Of a stretch of 64,000 nucleotides of DNA, positions 54,380 through 62,698 are shown piece after piece; the first letter of the stretch is position 1; each line of letters begins with the position of its first letter. A model generated the notes under the pieces. That model was not told the origin of the DNA, did not search any database, and saw only the letters and a program-made list of their open reading frames with translations. The stretch is from Paraburkholderia lycopersici (GTDB taxonomy: Bacteria; Pseudomonadota; Gammaproteobacteria; Burkholderiales; Burkholderiaceae), in contig NZ_FMYQ01000007.1 of assembly GCF_900096975.1 (NCBI RefSeq), positions 1-64,000 of the forward strand, read 5' to 3'. Position numbers and translations under genes: made by a program.

Positions 54380-54612
54380 CGATTCGGTCCAGTGAAGGTA
54401 GTCGTGCCCAGCGTAAAAGACGAGGATTTTTGGTGGTTTCCAAATACCGTATCAGCAATGCCTCTATCTATCCGGCGAGTCCGTGTTGTAGGGCGACGTA
54501 AGAAGGTTGTACGTTCAACGAAATGCTGTGGCTGCTGCTTTCGCGGGGCGGACAAGTGCTGGACTATGTTGCTCGACGTTCCCTATGGAATTGGCTAGCC
54601 ATCGACGACTGA
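54380..54612 (+). pseudogene. Broken HAD-family paralogue
   Basis: Two frames together resemble the intact HAD genes at 55792 and 56338. One frame gives SAMPLSIRRVRVVG (intact copy: AIPSPSLRDRIVGAT). After a frame change, ATG 54523 onward gives GGQVLDYVARRSLWNWLAID followed by D and a stop (intact copy: GAQVLDYVGRNKPLRWLAVD). The catalytic N-terminal strand is not found and the protein stops right after the acidic pair. This reads as a frameshifted, truncated fourth copy of the family, although the same stretch could be over-read by eye. Confidence 0.55.
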
Positions 54613-54738
54613 GTCGTCCGATTCGAGTTCTGCCGTGACCGACTCGGGTGTTGTCAAACAGAGGTCGCATAGGCGACCCTGCAGTCATCGAACTGTCTCG
54701 CCGGCGTTTGCGATTATCCTTCCGAGAAGCACCCATAC

Positions 54739-55008
54739 ATGACACCAGAGGATAAACCGGACGAGCTCGAAGAACTCTCGCTTGACGCCGCCGCGCGGCT
54801 ATTGGGCGTTCCGCGCATAGTCGTCAGGAAGCTTGTCGAGGACAACGTGCTCCCGAGTCGCATCGTCAAGACAGGTTGCCGACGATTACGACGGATACCG
54901 ACGGTGGCCGTACGGGCGCATCGAGAGAAAATGCGCGCAATACACAATGCGGGACTGCGCCGACTCATGGACATCGGGGCGTGCGGGCCTCTTCGACGCA
55001 GTGAATGA
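54739..55008 (+). CDS. Excisionase-like HTH protein
   Basis: An 89-residue protein. Residues 10-55 (LEELSLDAAARLLGVPRIVV, RKLVEDNVLPSR) form an excisionase/MerR-like HTH of the type often used by antitoxins and directionality factors, followed by RRIPTVAVRAHREKMRAIHN. The same domain recurs at the C terminus of the 57133 protein (MTLEAAARLLTLSRAYVKSL), indicating duplicated modules. It follows the HAD remnant on the same strand. Confidence 0.7.
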   Translation: MTPEDKPDELEELSLDAAARLLGVPRIVVRKLVEDNVLPSRIVKTGCRRLRRIPTVAVRAHREKMRAIHNAGLRRLMDIGACGPLRRSE

Positions 55009-55120
55009 GGACCTCCCGAAGCACATGTAGTCTGAGGGAGAGAAGGAATCAAGAGTGGTTGCTTTATCTCCGCTTACTAGAAAGGCCGCGCGGGCTGGTG
55101 AAAAAGTGCGGTGCCGCCCG

Positions 55121-55205
55121 GGGACCCGGGTCCCACCTGGAGTGGGAGTTCTTTAGTTACAGATAGAGAGTCCAGCACTACGGCGACCAGCGTTTGCTGG
55201 TCGCC
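55121..55205. repeat. Cluster of three palindromes/hairpins in an intergenic region
   Basis: Three structures lie in 85 bp: the perfect palindrome GGGACCCGGGTCCC (55121-55134); TCCCAC / GTGGGA around CTGGA (55131-55147); and GGCGACCAGC / GCTGGTCGCC around GTTT (55182-55205). The last could terminate the upstream operon but lacks a T run. Together they could form a structured RNA or protein-binding region ahead of the second HAD operon. Confidence 0.6.
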
Positions 55206-55263
55206 GGCCTCATTCGCATCTTACGCACAGCAACACTAACGTGTGCGGCCGGACAGGATGACT

Positions 55264-55776
55264 ATGCCTACCTTCAACGATGAAAGAGTTCAATCGATGG
55301 AACAGACGGAACAAGGTGGCGTTACTGGGCAGCGCGCGACCATGACACAGCGAAGTCTGTTGCCCGTTAGAGTATCAGATGGCGCTTTTTTCCATGTGCG
55401 CTACGGCGGAAAAGCCGATGACGCCTCGGAGGACGCCTTTATTGCACACACTCTCGGTAGCGTTCGAAGCTTGCTGACGACAGCGAATTCCGCTACACCC
55501 GCCGTGTATCTTTGTTCAAAGACAGTTGGCGGGGACATGGCAGTCCGGCGCATAACTCTCGTTAGAAGAATCCCACACACCGACTTGTGCATCCTTGAAT
55601 TCGAAGACGGGCGAGGCGTGCTTTGGGATGAGAGCAGGTATCTTGGGGCGGTGAGCTGTTACGTCGAAATAGACGCGCCGATGAGCGTGAGGCAATTGGC
55701 AACCATTGCCGTGCGTGTAGCTAGCACCAGCAACGCCGAATGCGAACCCAATGACGCGAGTCAAGACGGGGGCTGA
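55264..55776 (+). CDS. Hypothetical island protein
   Basis: About 170 residues. ATG 55264 is preferred (AGGA about 7 bases upstream); GTG 55243 and ATG 55258 are in frame. Segments such as FFHVRYGGKADDASEDAFIA, MAVRRITLVRRIPHTDLCIL and EFEDGRGVLWDESRYL look like a mixed alpha/beta domain. No family recognised. First gene of a tight rightward run with two HAD genes, a small basic protein and an HTH fusion. Confidence 0.6.
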   Translation: MPTFNDERVQSMEQTEQGGVTGQRATMTQRSLLPVRVSDGAFFHVRYGGKADDASEDAFIAHTLGSVRSLLTTANSATPAVYLCSKTVGGDMAVRRITLVRRIPHTDLCILEFEDGRGVLWDESRYLGAVSCYVEIDAPMSVRQLATIAVRVASTSNAECEPNDASQDGG

Positions 55777-55791
55777 TATTCAGTTGCCGGT

Positions 55792-56313
55792 ATGAATGGA
55801 GGAAGCGACAGCCTGGGGAAGGTGGAGTTGAGTCGACAGGTCCTATTTCTCGATTTTGACGGTGTCCTTCACAGGCTCGGCGCCGTTCGGACGCGGAAAG
55901 GCATTACCAGTACCTCTCCGTCCATTCGGCTATTCGAATTTGCCCCGATTCTTATGGACTGTCTTGCCCCCTACGACAGGGTAGAAATTATTCTTTCCAC
56001 GTCGTGGGTGCATCATTTGGGCTACCAGCGAGCGAAGAACGCGTTGCCTGTGGCGCTCAGCGAGCGCGTAGTCGGCGCAACGTTTCACTCGAAGTATTTC
56101 GACGCTGGGACATGGGCGTCGAAGCCCCGTGGGGCTCAGGTTCTGCGCTATGTCCAGACGCATCGGCTCATGAGGTGGCTCGCAATCGACGACGAAATTC
56201 TTGGTTTTGGTGACCATGTCTCTCACGTCGTCAGGTGCGATGAAAAATTAGGTTTGGGCGACGCGAAGACTCAGATGGTACTCTGCACTCGACTCGCAGA
56301 GCAGTTCGGATGA
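55792..56313 (+). CDS. HAD-family protein (HAD_SAK-like), intact
   Basis: A 173-residue HAD hydrolase. Motif I is LFLDFDGVLHRLG (nucleophile and general acid Asp), motif II is IILSTSWVHHLG, and the acidic motif is WLAIDDEILGFGDH. This compact layout matches the HAD domain described in 'Swiss Army Knife' RNA-repair proteins (often annotated simply as HAD domain-containing). A phosphatase acting on nucleic-acid ends is the family-level prediction, not shown. It starts 16 bp after the previous gene and is followed 25 bp later by a paralogue. Confidence 0.82.
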   Translation: MNGGSDSLGKVELSRQVLFLDFDGVLHRLGAVRTRKGITSTSPSIRLFEFAPILMDCLAPYDRVEIILSTSWVHHLGYQRAKNALPVALSERVVGATFHSKYFDAGTWASKPRGAQVLRYVQTHRLMRWLAIDDEILGFGDHVSHVVRCDEKLGLGDAKTQMVLCTRLAEQFG

Positions 56314-56337
56314 CAAAAGTTCAAGGCAGGAAGACAA

Positions 56338-56850
56338 ATGCGACGTGTGCTCTTTCTTGATATCGATGGAGTGCTTCATCGGGGTATCGCTCGGCGCTCT
56401 GGAAATCGTGTAATGAGCAGTGCGCCTAACATTACGCTGTTTGAATATGCCGCTGTGCTTGATAACTTGCTAAGTCCATATCCTGACGTCGAAATTGTGC
56501 TCTCAAGTGACTGGTCGGTGGTCTTCGGGACGGAGTTGACGCGCAACGCAATTCCATCTCCAAGTCTGCGGGACCGCATCGTAGGCGCGACGTTCGATGG
56601 CTGCACAATCAATCCGCTTGTTTGGCCGGTGCTTACACGTGGTGCGCAGGTCCTCGACTACGTCGGAAGGAATAAACCGCTGAGATGGTTGGCTGTTGAC
56701 GACCGTGCGGACGGGTTCGAAGCGCATCGGCAGAGGCTCGTGCAATGTCAAACCGACGTGGGCTTAGGAGACTCTGCGGTCGTCGAGCAATTCCGCGAGC
56801 GTCTACAGCAATGCTTCACGGATGCACCAAATTATGGTTCCGAGGACTGA
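56338..56850 (+). CDS. HAD-family protein (HAD_SAK-like), second intact copy
   Basis: A 170-residue paralogue of the preceding gene with all motifs kept: VLFLDIDGVLHRG, IVLSSDWSVVFG and LRWLAVDDRADGFEAH. Shared order and shared segments (RIVGATF / RVVGATF, RGAQVLDYV / RGAQVLRYV) show local duplication followed by divergence, rather than two separate acquisitions. Its last 29 bases overlap the next gene. Confidence 0.84.
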   Translation: MRRVLFLDIDGVLHRGIARRSGNRVMSSAPNITLFEYAAVLDNLLSPYPDVEIVLSSDWSVVFGTELTRNAIPSPSLRDRIVGATFDGCTINPLVWPVLTRGAQVLDYVGRNKPLRWLAVDDRADGFEAHRQRLVQCQTDVGLGDSAVVEQFRERLQQCFTDAPNYGSED

Positions 56851-57106
56851 CACGCATACGAAAGCTAGGATGCGTCGCGAAAGCACTAGCTCCGAATCTA
56901 AGGCAAAACTGGGTCGACGGGTTGAGAAACAACTTTCCAAAGCAATCGACCATGGTCTTGCTCTTATCATAGGAGAGCTGACTCCGCGCCGCTACGTAGA
57001 GTGGATGACAACATCGAGCGCCGAGATTGGTCGAGCACTCAAGCAAGCCATTCTAGACGAACAGTTTGAGCAACGACGAAAGGCCAGGTCAAGGGTTGGT
57101 TCGTAG
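56822..57106 (+). CDS. Small basic protein of unknown function
   Basis: Up to 94 residues (ATG 56822; ATG 56834 also in frame). Strongly basic at both ends (RRESTSSESKAKLGRRVEKQ; EQFEQRRKARSRVGS), with a helical centre (KAIDHGLALIIGELTPRRYV). Overlaps the HAD gene end, implying coupling. The charge suggests nucleic-acid binding, but no family is recognised. Confidence 0.6.
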   Translation: MHQIMVPRTDTHTKARMRRESTSSESKAKLGRRVEKQLSKAIDHGLALIIGELTPRRYVEWMTTSSAEIGRALKQAILDEQFEQRRKARSRVGS

Positions 57107-57132
57107 TTGGGAACAACGCTGAAGGAGAAAGA

Positions 57133-57750
57133 ATGCCTATCTACTTGCGTCAAGGTGAGCAGGGCGCCGAAATCGTCTGGCTCGCGCATTGGTCGATACG
57201 CGAAACCTCTGAGGGTGCGAGGCATTTTGTTGGTTACAGTATGGAAACGTCTAGCGGACGCGTCAGCTCAAAAATCTTTCACCTCGATAGGGCGACACGT
57301 ACCGCGCAGACATTAAGTGGGCGAATCTACCAACTCGTTGGTCCGAGCGGGCATAGCGTCGATGCCGAGTATGTGTTCAACACTGTCGCGAAGGATATCG
57401 GCAATGGCAAGCCTTGGAGGGATGTGACGGCAGAGCTGATTCCTGACTGTCAGGAGCGCAAAGCCGTGACGGCCGACTGTGAAGAGATGACGCTCGAAGC
57501 CGCTGCACGCCTGCTCACCCTTTCGCGCGCATATGTGAAGTCACTTATCAGTGACGACAAAATTCCAAGTCGAGTGGGCGATGGCGGTGTTCAATGGATT
57601 CCGATTGCCGCTCTGACGGAGTACCGTACCAAGATGCGTGCCGAACTGGAAACGGTACTCGAAGCCATAATGTGCGAATCTGAACGCCCGGGGCCCTATG
57701 GTGCGGGCTTTCCTTTGCACGGAAAGTCTGGTGGCGACGAGACCGAATAG
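57133..57750 (+). CDS. Two-domain protein: unknown N-terminal domain fused to excisionase-like HTH
   Basis: 205 residues from ATG 57133 with AAGGAG upstream. Residues 1-105 form an unrecognised domain (MPIYLRQGEQGAEIVWLAHW, RIYQLVGPSGHSVDAEYVFN). Residues about 115-165 (MTLEAAARLLTLSRAYVKSL, ISDDKIPSR, WIPIAALTEYRTKMRAELET) match the stand-alone HTH protein at 54739. The N-terminal part might be the effector and the HTH an autoregulatory or targeting unit. Last gene of the HAD operon. Confidence 0.7.
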   Translation: MPIYLRQGEQGAEIVWLAHWSIRETSEGARHFVGYSMETSSGRVSSKIFHLDRATRTAQTLSGRIYQLVGPSGHSVDAEYVFNTVAKDIGNGKPWRDVTAELIPDCQERKAVTADCEEMTLEAAARLLTLSRAYVKSLISDDKIPSRVGDGGVQWIPIAALTEYRTKMRAELETVLEAIMCESERPGPYGAGFPLHGKSGGDETE

Positions 57751-57859
57751 GCCAATCGTTCTCGGCGCGATTGCTTACGCCGGGCGTTGCCTCGCTTCGG
57801 CGACGGAGCAGCGCTTCCGCGAATAACGGTGTGCGCGTAGATTGAATGCGACAGCGCGG

Positions 57860-58411
57860 CTAACCGAAGCCAAAATAAGCGGCGTCTCGTGCGGTGTATT
57901 TTGTCTCTCTTATGCTTCGTCCATCGTCGCCCCGCTTAGCGGGAGGAAGAAAATCCTTTACCGCGACAATTGCTTTCAACTGATTTTCCAGTTGTGCCGT
58001 AAAGTTTGTCCTGGTGAGAACGCATCCGTCTTCGCAATCGAAGACAATGAGCAGCGGCTCACCAACCTCAATATGTGCGTCGAGGATGGTTTCTGCATCT
58101 ATTCCAATCAAGCCATCGTTCAGCATCAAGCATGGATGGTGCCCATACCACAGCGTGGCGACGCCCACACAAACGTCGTGCGAACCGTCCATCAAGTCAC
58201 TCGTGCTCATATTGGGCAGGCTAACGACAATGCAATCCTGACCGTCACAATGTGGAATAGTTTTTAGAATGGTCCACGCAGATGTGACGAACATATCGAC
58301 TTCCTCTTCCGTTGACTCCATATAGTCGTCTATTAAACCTAGTACGTTTAGAATGATTGCATGGTCTTTCAGCGGTGTCGCGTCATAAGTCAGAGTTGTT
58401 CGACTGCTCAT
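57860..58411 (-). CDS. Acidic protein of unknown function
   Basis: 183 residues, acidic, without signal peptide or membrane segment (YMESTEEEVDMFVTSAWTIL, CIVVSLPNMSTSDLMDGSHD, GEPLLIVFDCEDGCVLTR). No family recognised. It converges on the HAD operon and is on the same strand as the 58566 gene, 154 bp downstream of it. Confidence 0.6.
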   Translation of the reverse strand: MSSRTTLTYDATPLKDHAIILNVLGLIDDYMESTEEEVDMFVTSAWTILKTIPHCDGQDCIVVSLPNMSTSDLMDGSHDVCVGVATLWYGHHPCLMLNDGLIGIDAETILDAHIEVGEPLLIVFDCEDGCVLTRTNFTAQLENQLKAIVAVKDFLPPAKRGDDGRSIRETKYTARDAAYFGFG

Positions 58412-58565
58412 ATTTTGTAGACCTCGGATTGATTAAATTTCGGGGCGTGGGAGATAGCTTGCACGCGCGCGTAAGCTGACCGCAGCAAAGACTCGGTTCG
58501 GAGGAGCGATGCTTTACTGCGTTCGCGAATGGGTCGCCGTCAGGGGATTGGTCTGGTTGCAGTAA

Positions 58566-59261
58566 TTAGAAGGGGACTAGTAGGCTTTTTCTCGCCAGGA
58601 ATTGATTCGTCTTGGCGTCGTATTCGGCTTGATAGCCTTGACGAGTCAGAGTCAAATCGACACCCTCGGTATGAATCAAGCAAGTGCTCGACTTTGAGCC
58701 GGCGGAGAAATGAGCGGCGATAACCTCGTTAACCGCTCCCGAGCTAAAGGCCTCAATTGCTTGGCAAGTAAAAATATCCGACGATTGAACAGGTTTCACG
58801 GGGCGAAGTAGCGCGGCTCGGTCGATTTTTTGCGTCACGGGGATAACAAAAAGGTGCGTCTTTTCGCGGCTCAATGCTACTGAAACCGACTCGTTGGTGT
58901 TCCAGCTGTCAATGGCGTTCCGGACTGCAGAGTCCGCTGGGTCGGCCAGCCACGACAGAATTGCGTCACCAAGTTGAATTATGAATAGCAGCATTGGCGT
59001 ACGAGGACCGTCAATAACCAACGTGGCAAACCTCGAACGGCGCGCGTTGGTGCAGCTCAGTGGGTCGAATTCGACGGGCTGTTCGAGAACAAACCCTCGA
59101 AATCGTGAGTTGGCGGAGCCATATTCAGCCGCAGGCAGAAGGAGCCCCAACGGGACGTGTGAGGACGGATTCAGTTGAATGATATTGGTCACTTTTAGGT
59201 AATCTCTATTGCGAGTTGAAAGGCGTGAGTTGAGATTATCTATGTGAGGCGTATAAATCAA
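58566..59261 (-). CDS. Hypothetical island protein
   Basis: 231 residues, no signal peptide. Segments such as VPLGLLLPAAEYGSANSRFR, TPMLLFIIQLGDAILSWLAD and KTHLFVIPVTQKIDRAALLR suggest a globular alpha/beta protein with a basic C terminus. Codon use is clearly less GC-biased than in the core genes. No family recognised. Confidence 0.6.
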   Translation of the reverse strand: MIYTPHIDNLNSRLSTRNRDYLKVTNIIQLNPSSHVPLGLLLPAAEYGSANSRFRGFVLEQPVEFDPLSCTNARRSRFATLVIDGPRTPMLLFIIQLGDAILSWLADPADSAVRNAIDSWNTNESVSVALSREKTHLFVIPVTQKIDRAALLRPVKPVQSSDIFTCQAIEAFSSGAVNEVIAAHFSAGSKSSTCLIHTEGVDLTLTRQGYQAEYDAKTNQFLARKSLLVPF

Positions 59262-59699
59262 GGTTTAAAATAGGAAATTGCCGATTTTATTATGTTGATT
59301 TAAATATTTGGGCAGTCTCGTATACATGAATAAATATTTGAATGAGATAATGATTGCTGAGGCTGCGTTGGATTTCTCATCGCATGCGTCCGCAACCTTT
59401 CGATGGCCCCGCTCGTAGTAGAAATTCAGGTCGGGGCTTTGCGGTCGACCGGCGGCTCAGAGCTGCCGTAGGTCGACGATGTCGAATTAGAACTGCTTGT
59501 ATAAACATTCTTCTTTGGTCGTTCGAGTCCGAACGGTTGAGGCGCGGGCTGTGGCGCCGGGCCGTTGTGCCGGTGGCGGCAAAACGCGCACAGAGCGCGT
59601 TTCGGGGGCTCCGCCTGGTGTCCGATGTCTTCCGCCGCGAGTCACCGCAGTCGTTGAGAGAAAAGGGCAGCCGAGGCCGCCTTTTTCGCTCGTATCCCG
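59262..59699. other. Intergenic region, AT-rich on its left side
   Basis: About 440 bp. Bases 59270-59350 are unusually AT-rich and probably hold the promoter of the leftward 58566 gene. The right end carries the terminator of the secreted-protein operon. No gene supported. Confidence 0.45.
59661..59687 (-). terminator. Terminator of the secreted protease operon
   Basis: On the minus strand AAAAAGGCGGCC and GGCTGCCCTTTT form an imperfect stem around TC bases, with A and T runs on the flanks. It lies about 12 bp past the stop of the 59700 gene. Confidence 0.6.
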
Positions 59700-60938
59700 T
59701 CAGGCTTTCGGCAAGTCCTTGGTCGGGTCCGGCGCTGGAGTGAATTGCGAACCTGCCGCTGCTGCCGCATCTCTCGCAGCGCCCGTGGCGTGCGCAAGCA
59801 CCAGAGAGGCCACGCGCGCGTTGTTCAGCGCCAGCGCCTTCGCAGAATCGTCGTTGCCCTTCTGCGCATCATCGTACTTGGACATGGCGTCCTTCGCGGA
59901 AGTGTACGCCGTGTTATAGGCGTCATTGGCTGTTTTCAGGGTCGTTGTCGCCGCGACCGCAGCATCTGCGCGCGTCTGAGCGGACAGCGCGTAGCTGACC
60001 TTGTCGCCTACTGCGGTGGCAATGTCCGACTTCTTCGCGCCAAGGGCTTTCGCCATGGCATCAGCGAGCTCGTTCGGTTTACGGGTCTCTACCAGCTGTG
60101 CCCGGACATTCACCGGCGCGTAGCCACCGCTCTCGGCGGCGGTGGGTGGTTTGTCCGTTGGCACCTTCATCCACGCTAGATTCTTGCCTACGACTTGAGC
60201 GGGGAGTGTACCCTCCTGGAGGTCTGTTTTTGTGATGCTGAAAGTTGCGAACGGTTGATTGTCCTGGCCAGGATTAGAGTATTGAATCGTGAACGCAACA
60301 TCGTGCGCTCGGGACTGAAACGCGTTGCTTTGAGCGATGAACGTCGGATAGTACATCTTCTTAGGAGCGAGTCGCCACGCCTCCGCCGTACTGGACATTG
60401 CAACCCTTGCCTCGAAATAGAAAACAACTGGCTCGCGAGCTCCTGTCATCGACAGGAACACTTTTCTATCGGTTACATCAAAAGGCACCAGCCGATGGAG
60501 GTCCTCGTCCGAGTACGTCAGCGCTTTTGAGCCCGAGGTTCTTCCTCCGAGCGGCTTAATCGTTGGAGGGACAAACGAAGCTGACGCGGCCACCCAGACA
60601 CATTGAGCAGAGTCCGCAATAGTGATTTTGCCCTTGCCGTCGGTTTGCAGAAAGACGTCGGCAGGGTAGACGTCGTCGAGCGTCGTAGCAGGCTTCTTTT
60701 CGAGATAGGTGGTGATGTCGTCAATGAGCGAAGAGGTCAACTGCATGGCGGCGTTGCCAAGCAGCGCGACAGCGATGGCCGGGAGCGCTTCACTGGTCGC
60801 ATTTGAACCGTCATAGTCGGAGGGGCATACTTTGGATAGCCCCACTCGAAGAACCGGGTCCTGCGCAAATGCGGGGTCACCTAGCAAGCTGGGGGCCACC
60901 GCAGCGCTCGCCAATAGGGTTGTTGTGAGCCGCTTCAT
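59700..60938 (-). CDS. Secreted protein of unknown function, protease partner
   Basis: 412 residues with a clear signal peptide (MKRLTTTLLASAAVAPSLLG, cleavage near PAFAQD). A globular domain with few cysteines (about residues 30-290) is followed by an alanine/lysine-rich helical tail (about 300-390; AMAKALGAKKSDIATAVGDK, DAMSKYDDAQKGNDDSAKAL) that may be a coiled coil. The start overlaps the protease stop (ATGA), so the two are translated together. It could be a substrate, inhibitor or chaperone of the protease. No family recognised. Confidence 0.7.
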   Translation of the reverse strand: MKRLTTTLLASAAVAPSLLGDPAFAQDPVLRVGLSKVCPSDYDGSNATSEALPAIAVALLGNAAMQLTSSLIDDITTYLEKKPATTLDDVYPADVFLQTDGKGKITIADSAQCVWVAASASFVPPTIKPLGGRTSGSKALTYSDEDLHRLVPFDVTDRKVFLSMTGAREPVVFYFEARVAMSSTAEAWRLAPKKMYYPTFIAQSNAFQSRAHDVAFTIQYSNPGQDNQPFATFSITKTDLQEGTLPAQVVGKNLAWMKVPTDKPPTAAESGGYAPVNVRAQLVETRKPNELADAMAKALGAKKSDIATAVGDKVSYALSAQTRADAAVAATTTLKTANDAYNTAYTSAKDAMSKYDDAQKGNDDSAKALALNNARVASLVLAHATGAARDAAAAAGSQFTPAPDPTKDLPKA

Positions 60939-62698
60939 TTATTTCCCTTTGTCGTGAATTTTGCGAGGAGACTCATGTTGGGCATGAGTCCGGCATTTAC
61001 CCTCTTTGTGCCATTGCTTGTACATACGGGGTACACCGCGTCATCGGGTTTAGCGGCACCGAGATGCACGCCTAGTAGCTTCCACTTCCCGGACGGGTTT
61101 TTAGCGAAGACGGGGCCGCCACTCGTGCCTTCGTAGGTCATGCACATGTTTGTAAAGCACCGCTGTGACGCGTCATAGGCGATTACGAAACATGGAACTG
61201 TGCCAACGGCGAGGTCATTCGCGAACGCAGGATTGAGGGCTTGCGCGTTGTCAATCCAGGTGAAAACAACCGCAGAGGTTAGCGGTGTGTTGGGGGGAGG
61301 CGAACTCGACGTCGGAAATGGTTTGATTTCGTCCGCACCCATCACCTCAAGGGCGGTGACGTCCTCCGACACAGGAGCAATTCGCATGACGACCTGCTCT
61401 TCGCTCATGGATTGGAGGGACTGACTCGTTCCCTTCAGCTTTGTTTCTGCTGCACAGATTTGATGGCGCTTCGCGGTATTGCCAGACTGTTCGAAGTATG
61501 CGGTACCCTTTAGATACTCCGCGCGAGGCTTGTCGTCAGTTGTGCTGTACCAGCAATGCCTTGCGGTCAGAATATGGTCGCTAGAGAGGAGGAGGGCTTC
61601 GCAAACGCGGCGGTCATCGAGAACGATAAATCCCAGCCTCTTGGGTATTTCCAGTTGTTCATATGCAGGCGATGAGCTAGCCGGCTTGTAACACTTGGTC
61701 AACAGGCTTTTTGTTGCCGTTGTAGCCTTGTCAAAAAGAGCAGCCTTCTTTGAGTCACCGTAGGCTCGCGGGTTGGCAAGATATTTTCTCCACTCGGTGT
61801 TCTGCTCGACGACGTTCTGGTTCTCTCCGCCGTAGGCTTGCCCAAGCTCACCCAGTGCGTCATTCGTGTCGAAAAAGACGTCTTGCGTACAGTCCTGCGC
61901 GTCCGGGGCTGCCGCCAACACGCCCTGAAGATAGGCCTTCTGACCCGGCGCCAGGCTAGGAACCCCGATGTTCGAGGCAACAACGCCACCCTGGTCAGCC
62001 GGAGCGGTTGTCACCGAGTTTGGCCCGCCAGTAGGGCGACCGGGAAAACCACCCCCGTGACCGCCGCCTTCACCAGCGAAGACTCCAACGCCAGCCCCGG
62101 AATTGACCCCTCCGCCATGGCGAATCGGCGCATCGCTTGGGCCGAATTGGCCGCCACCTTCCTCGAAGCGGGAATACGCGCTGACACTAGCGCCCCCGAC
62201 GAGGCTCTGTTCGTAGGCCTGCTTTTGAACTGCGGCGTAGACATGCCTTAAGTCGAATGTGCCATTCGCTATCTGCCGGCTGACGTCGTTTATCTGGTTT
62301 GTCGCGAGTTGCGTCGAGGGGTCCTCGAACGTCTGGAGGCCTTCGATAAACGAGCTCTTCGGCTTGAACCACTTCACGCCGGGCTTGCTGTCTGCCGCTG
62401 GGCTGGGTGTGTCGGGGCGGGCGACCGGTGTGCCGGCGCGGTATGTCGTCGTGAAAGCATCTGCGGCAGCGCTTGCCACGGCAGCGGCGTGAAAGCCTGC
62501 GTGTTTGCCTTTGGCCGCGAGGGCAACGCCCGCCTCATAGGCTCCTGGCTCCGTAGCGGCAAGCTTCGCATTGGCATCGGGAACGAAGACGGTTTCCTCA
62601 GCAGTGCCAAGGCTAGGGCCGCACGGAATGTCTTCGGCCCTCGCCTGGGTGGCTCCGAATAACAGCGCAACACTGACGACCAGCAGGACGTTGTTCAT
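60935..62698 (-). CDS. Secreted trypsin-like serine protease
   Basis: 587 residues. Signal peptide (residues 1-21, MNNVLLVVSVALLFGATQAR) followed by a long N-terminal region with a glycine-rich stretch (about 200-240; GEGGGHGGGFPGRPTGG). The C-terminal trypsin fold shows the His motif ILTARHCW and the Ser motif YEGTSGGPVFAKNPSGKW. The catalytic Asp is not in the usual DIAL form; EEQVVMRIAPVSEDVTALEV is where it should lie, so activity is likely but not assured. Several cysteines suggest disulphides. First gene of a two-gene operon. Confidence 0.85.
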   Translation of the reverse strand: MNNVLLVVSVALLFGATQARAEDIPCGPSLGTAEETVFVPDANAKLAATEPGAYEAGVALAAKGKHAGFHAAAVASAAADAFTTTYRAGTPVARPDTPSPAADSKPGVKWFKPKSSFIEGLQTFEDPSTQLATNQINDVSRQIANGTFDLRHVYAAVQKQAYEQSLVGGASVSAYSRFEEGGGQFGPSDAPIRHGGGVNSGAGVGVFAGEGGGHGGGFPGRPTGGPNSVTTAPADQGGVVASNIGVPSLAPGQKAYLQGVLAAAPDAQDCTQDVFFDTNDALGELGQAYGGENQNVVEQNTEWRKYLANPRAYGDSKKAALFDKATTATKSLLTKCYKPASSSPAYEQLEIPKRLGFIVLDDRRVCEALLLSSDHILTARHCWYSTTDDKPRAEYLKGTAYFEQSGNTAKRHQICAAETKLKGTSQSLQSMSEEQVVMRIAPVSEDVTALEVMGADEIKPFPTSSSPPPNTPLTSAVVFTWIDNAQALNPAFANDLAVGTVPCFVIAYDASQRCFTNMCMTYEGTSGGPVFAKNPSGKWKLLGVHLGAAKPDDAVYPVCTSNGTKRVNAGLMPNMSLLAKFTTKGNK

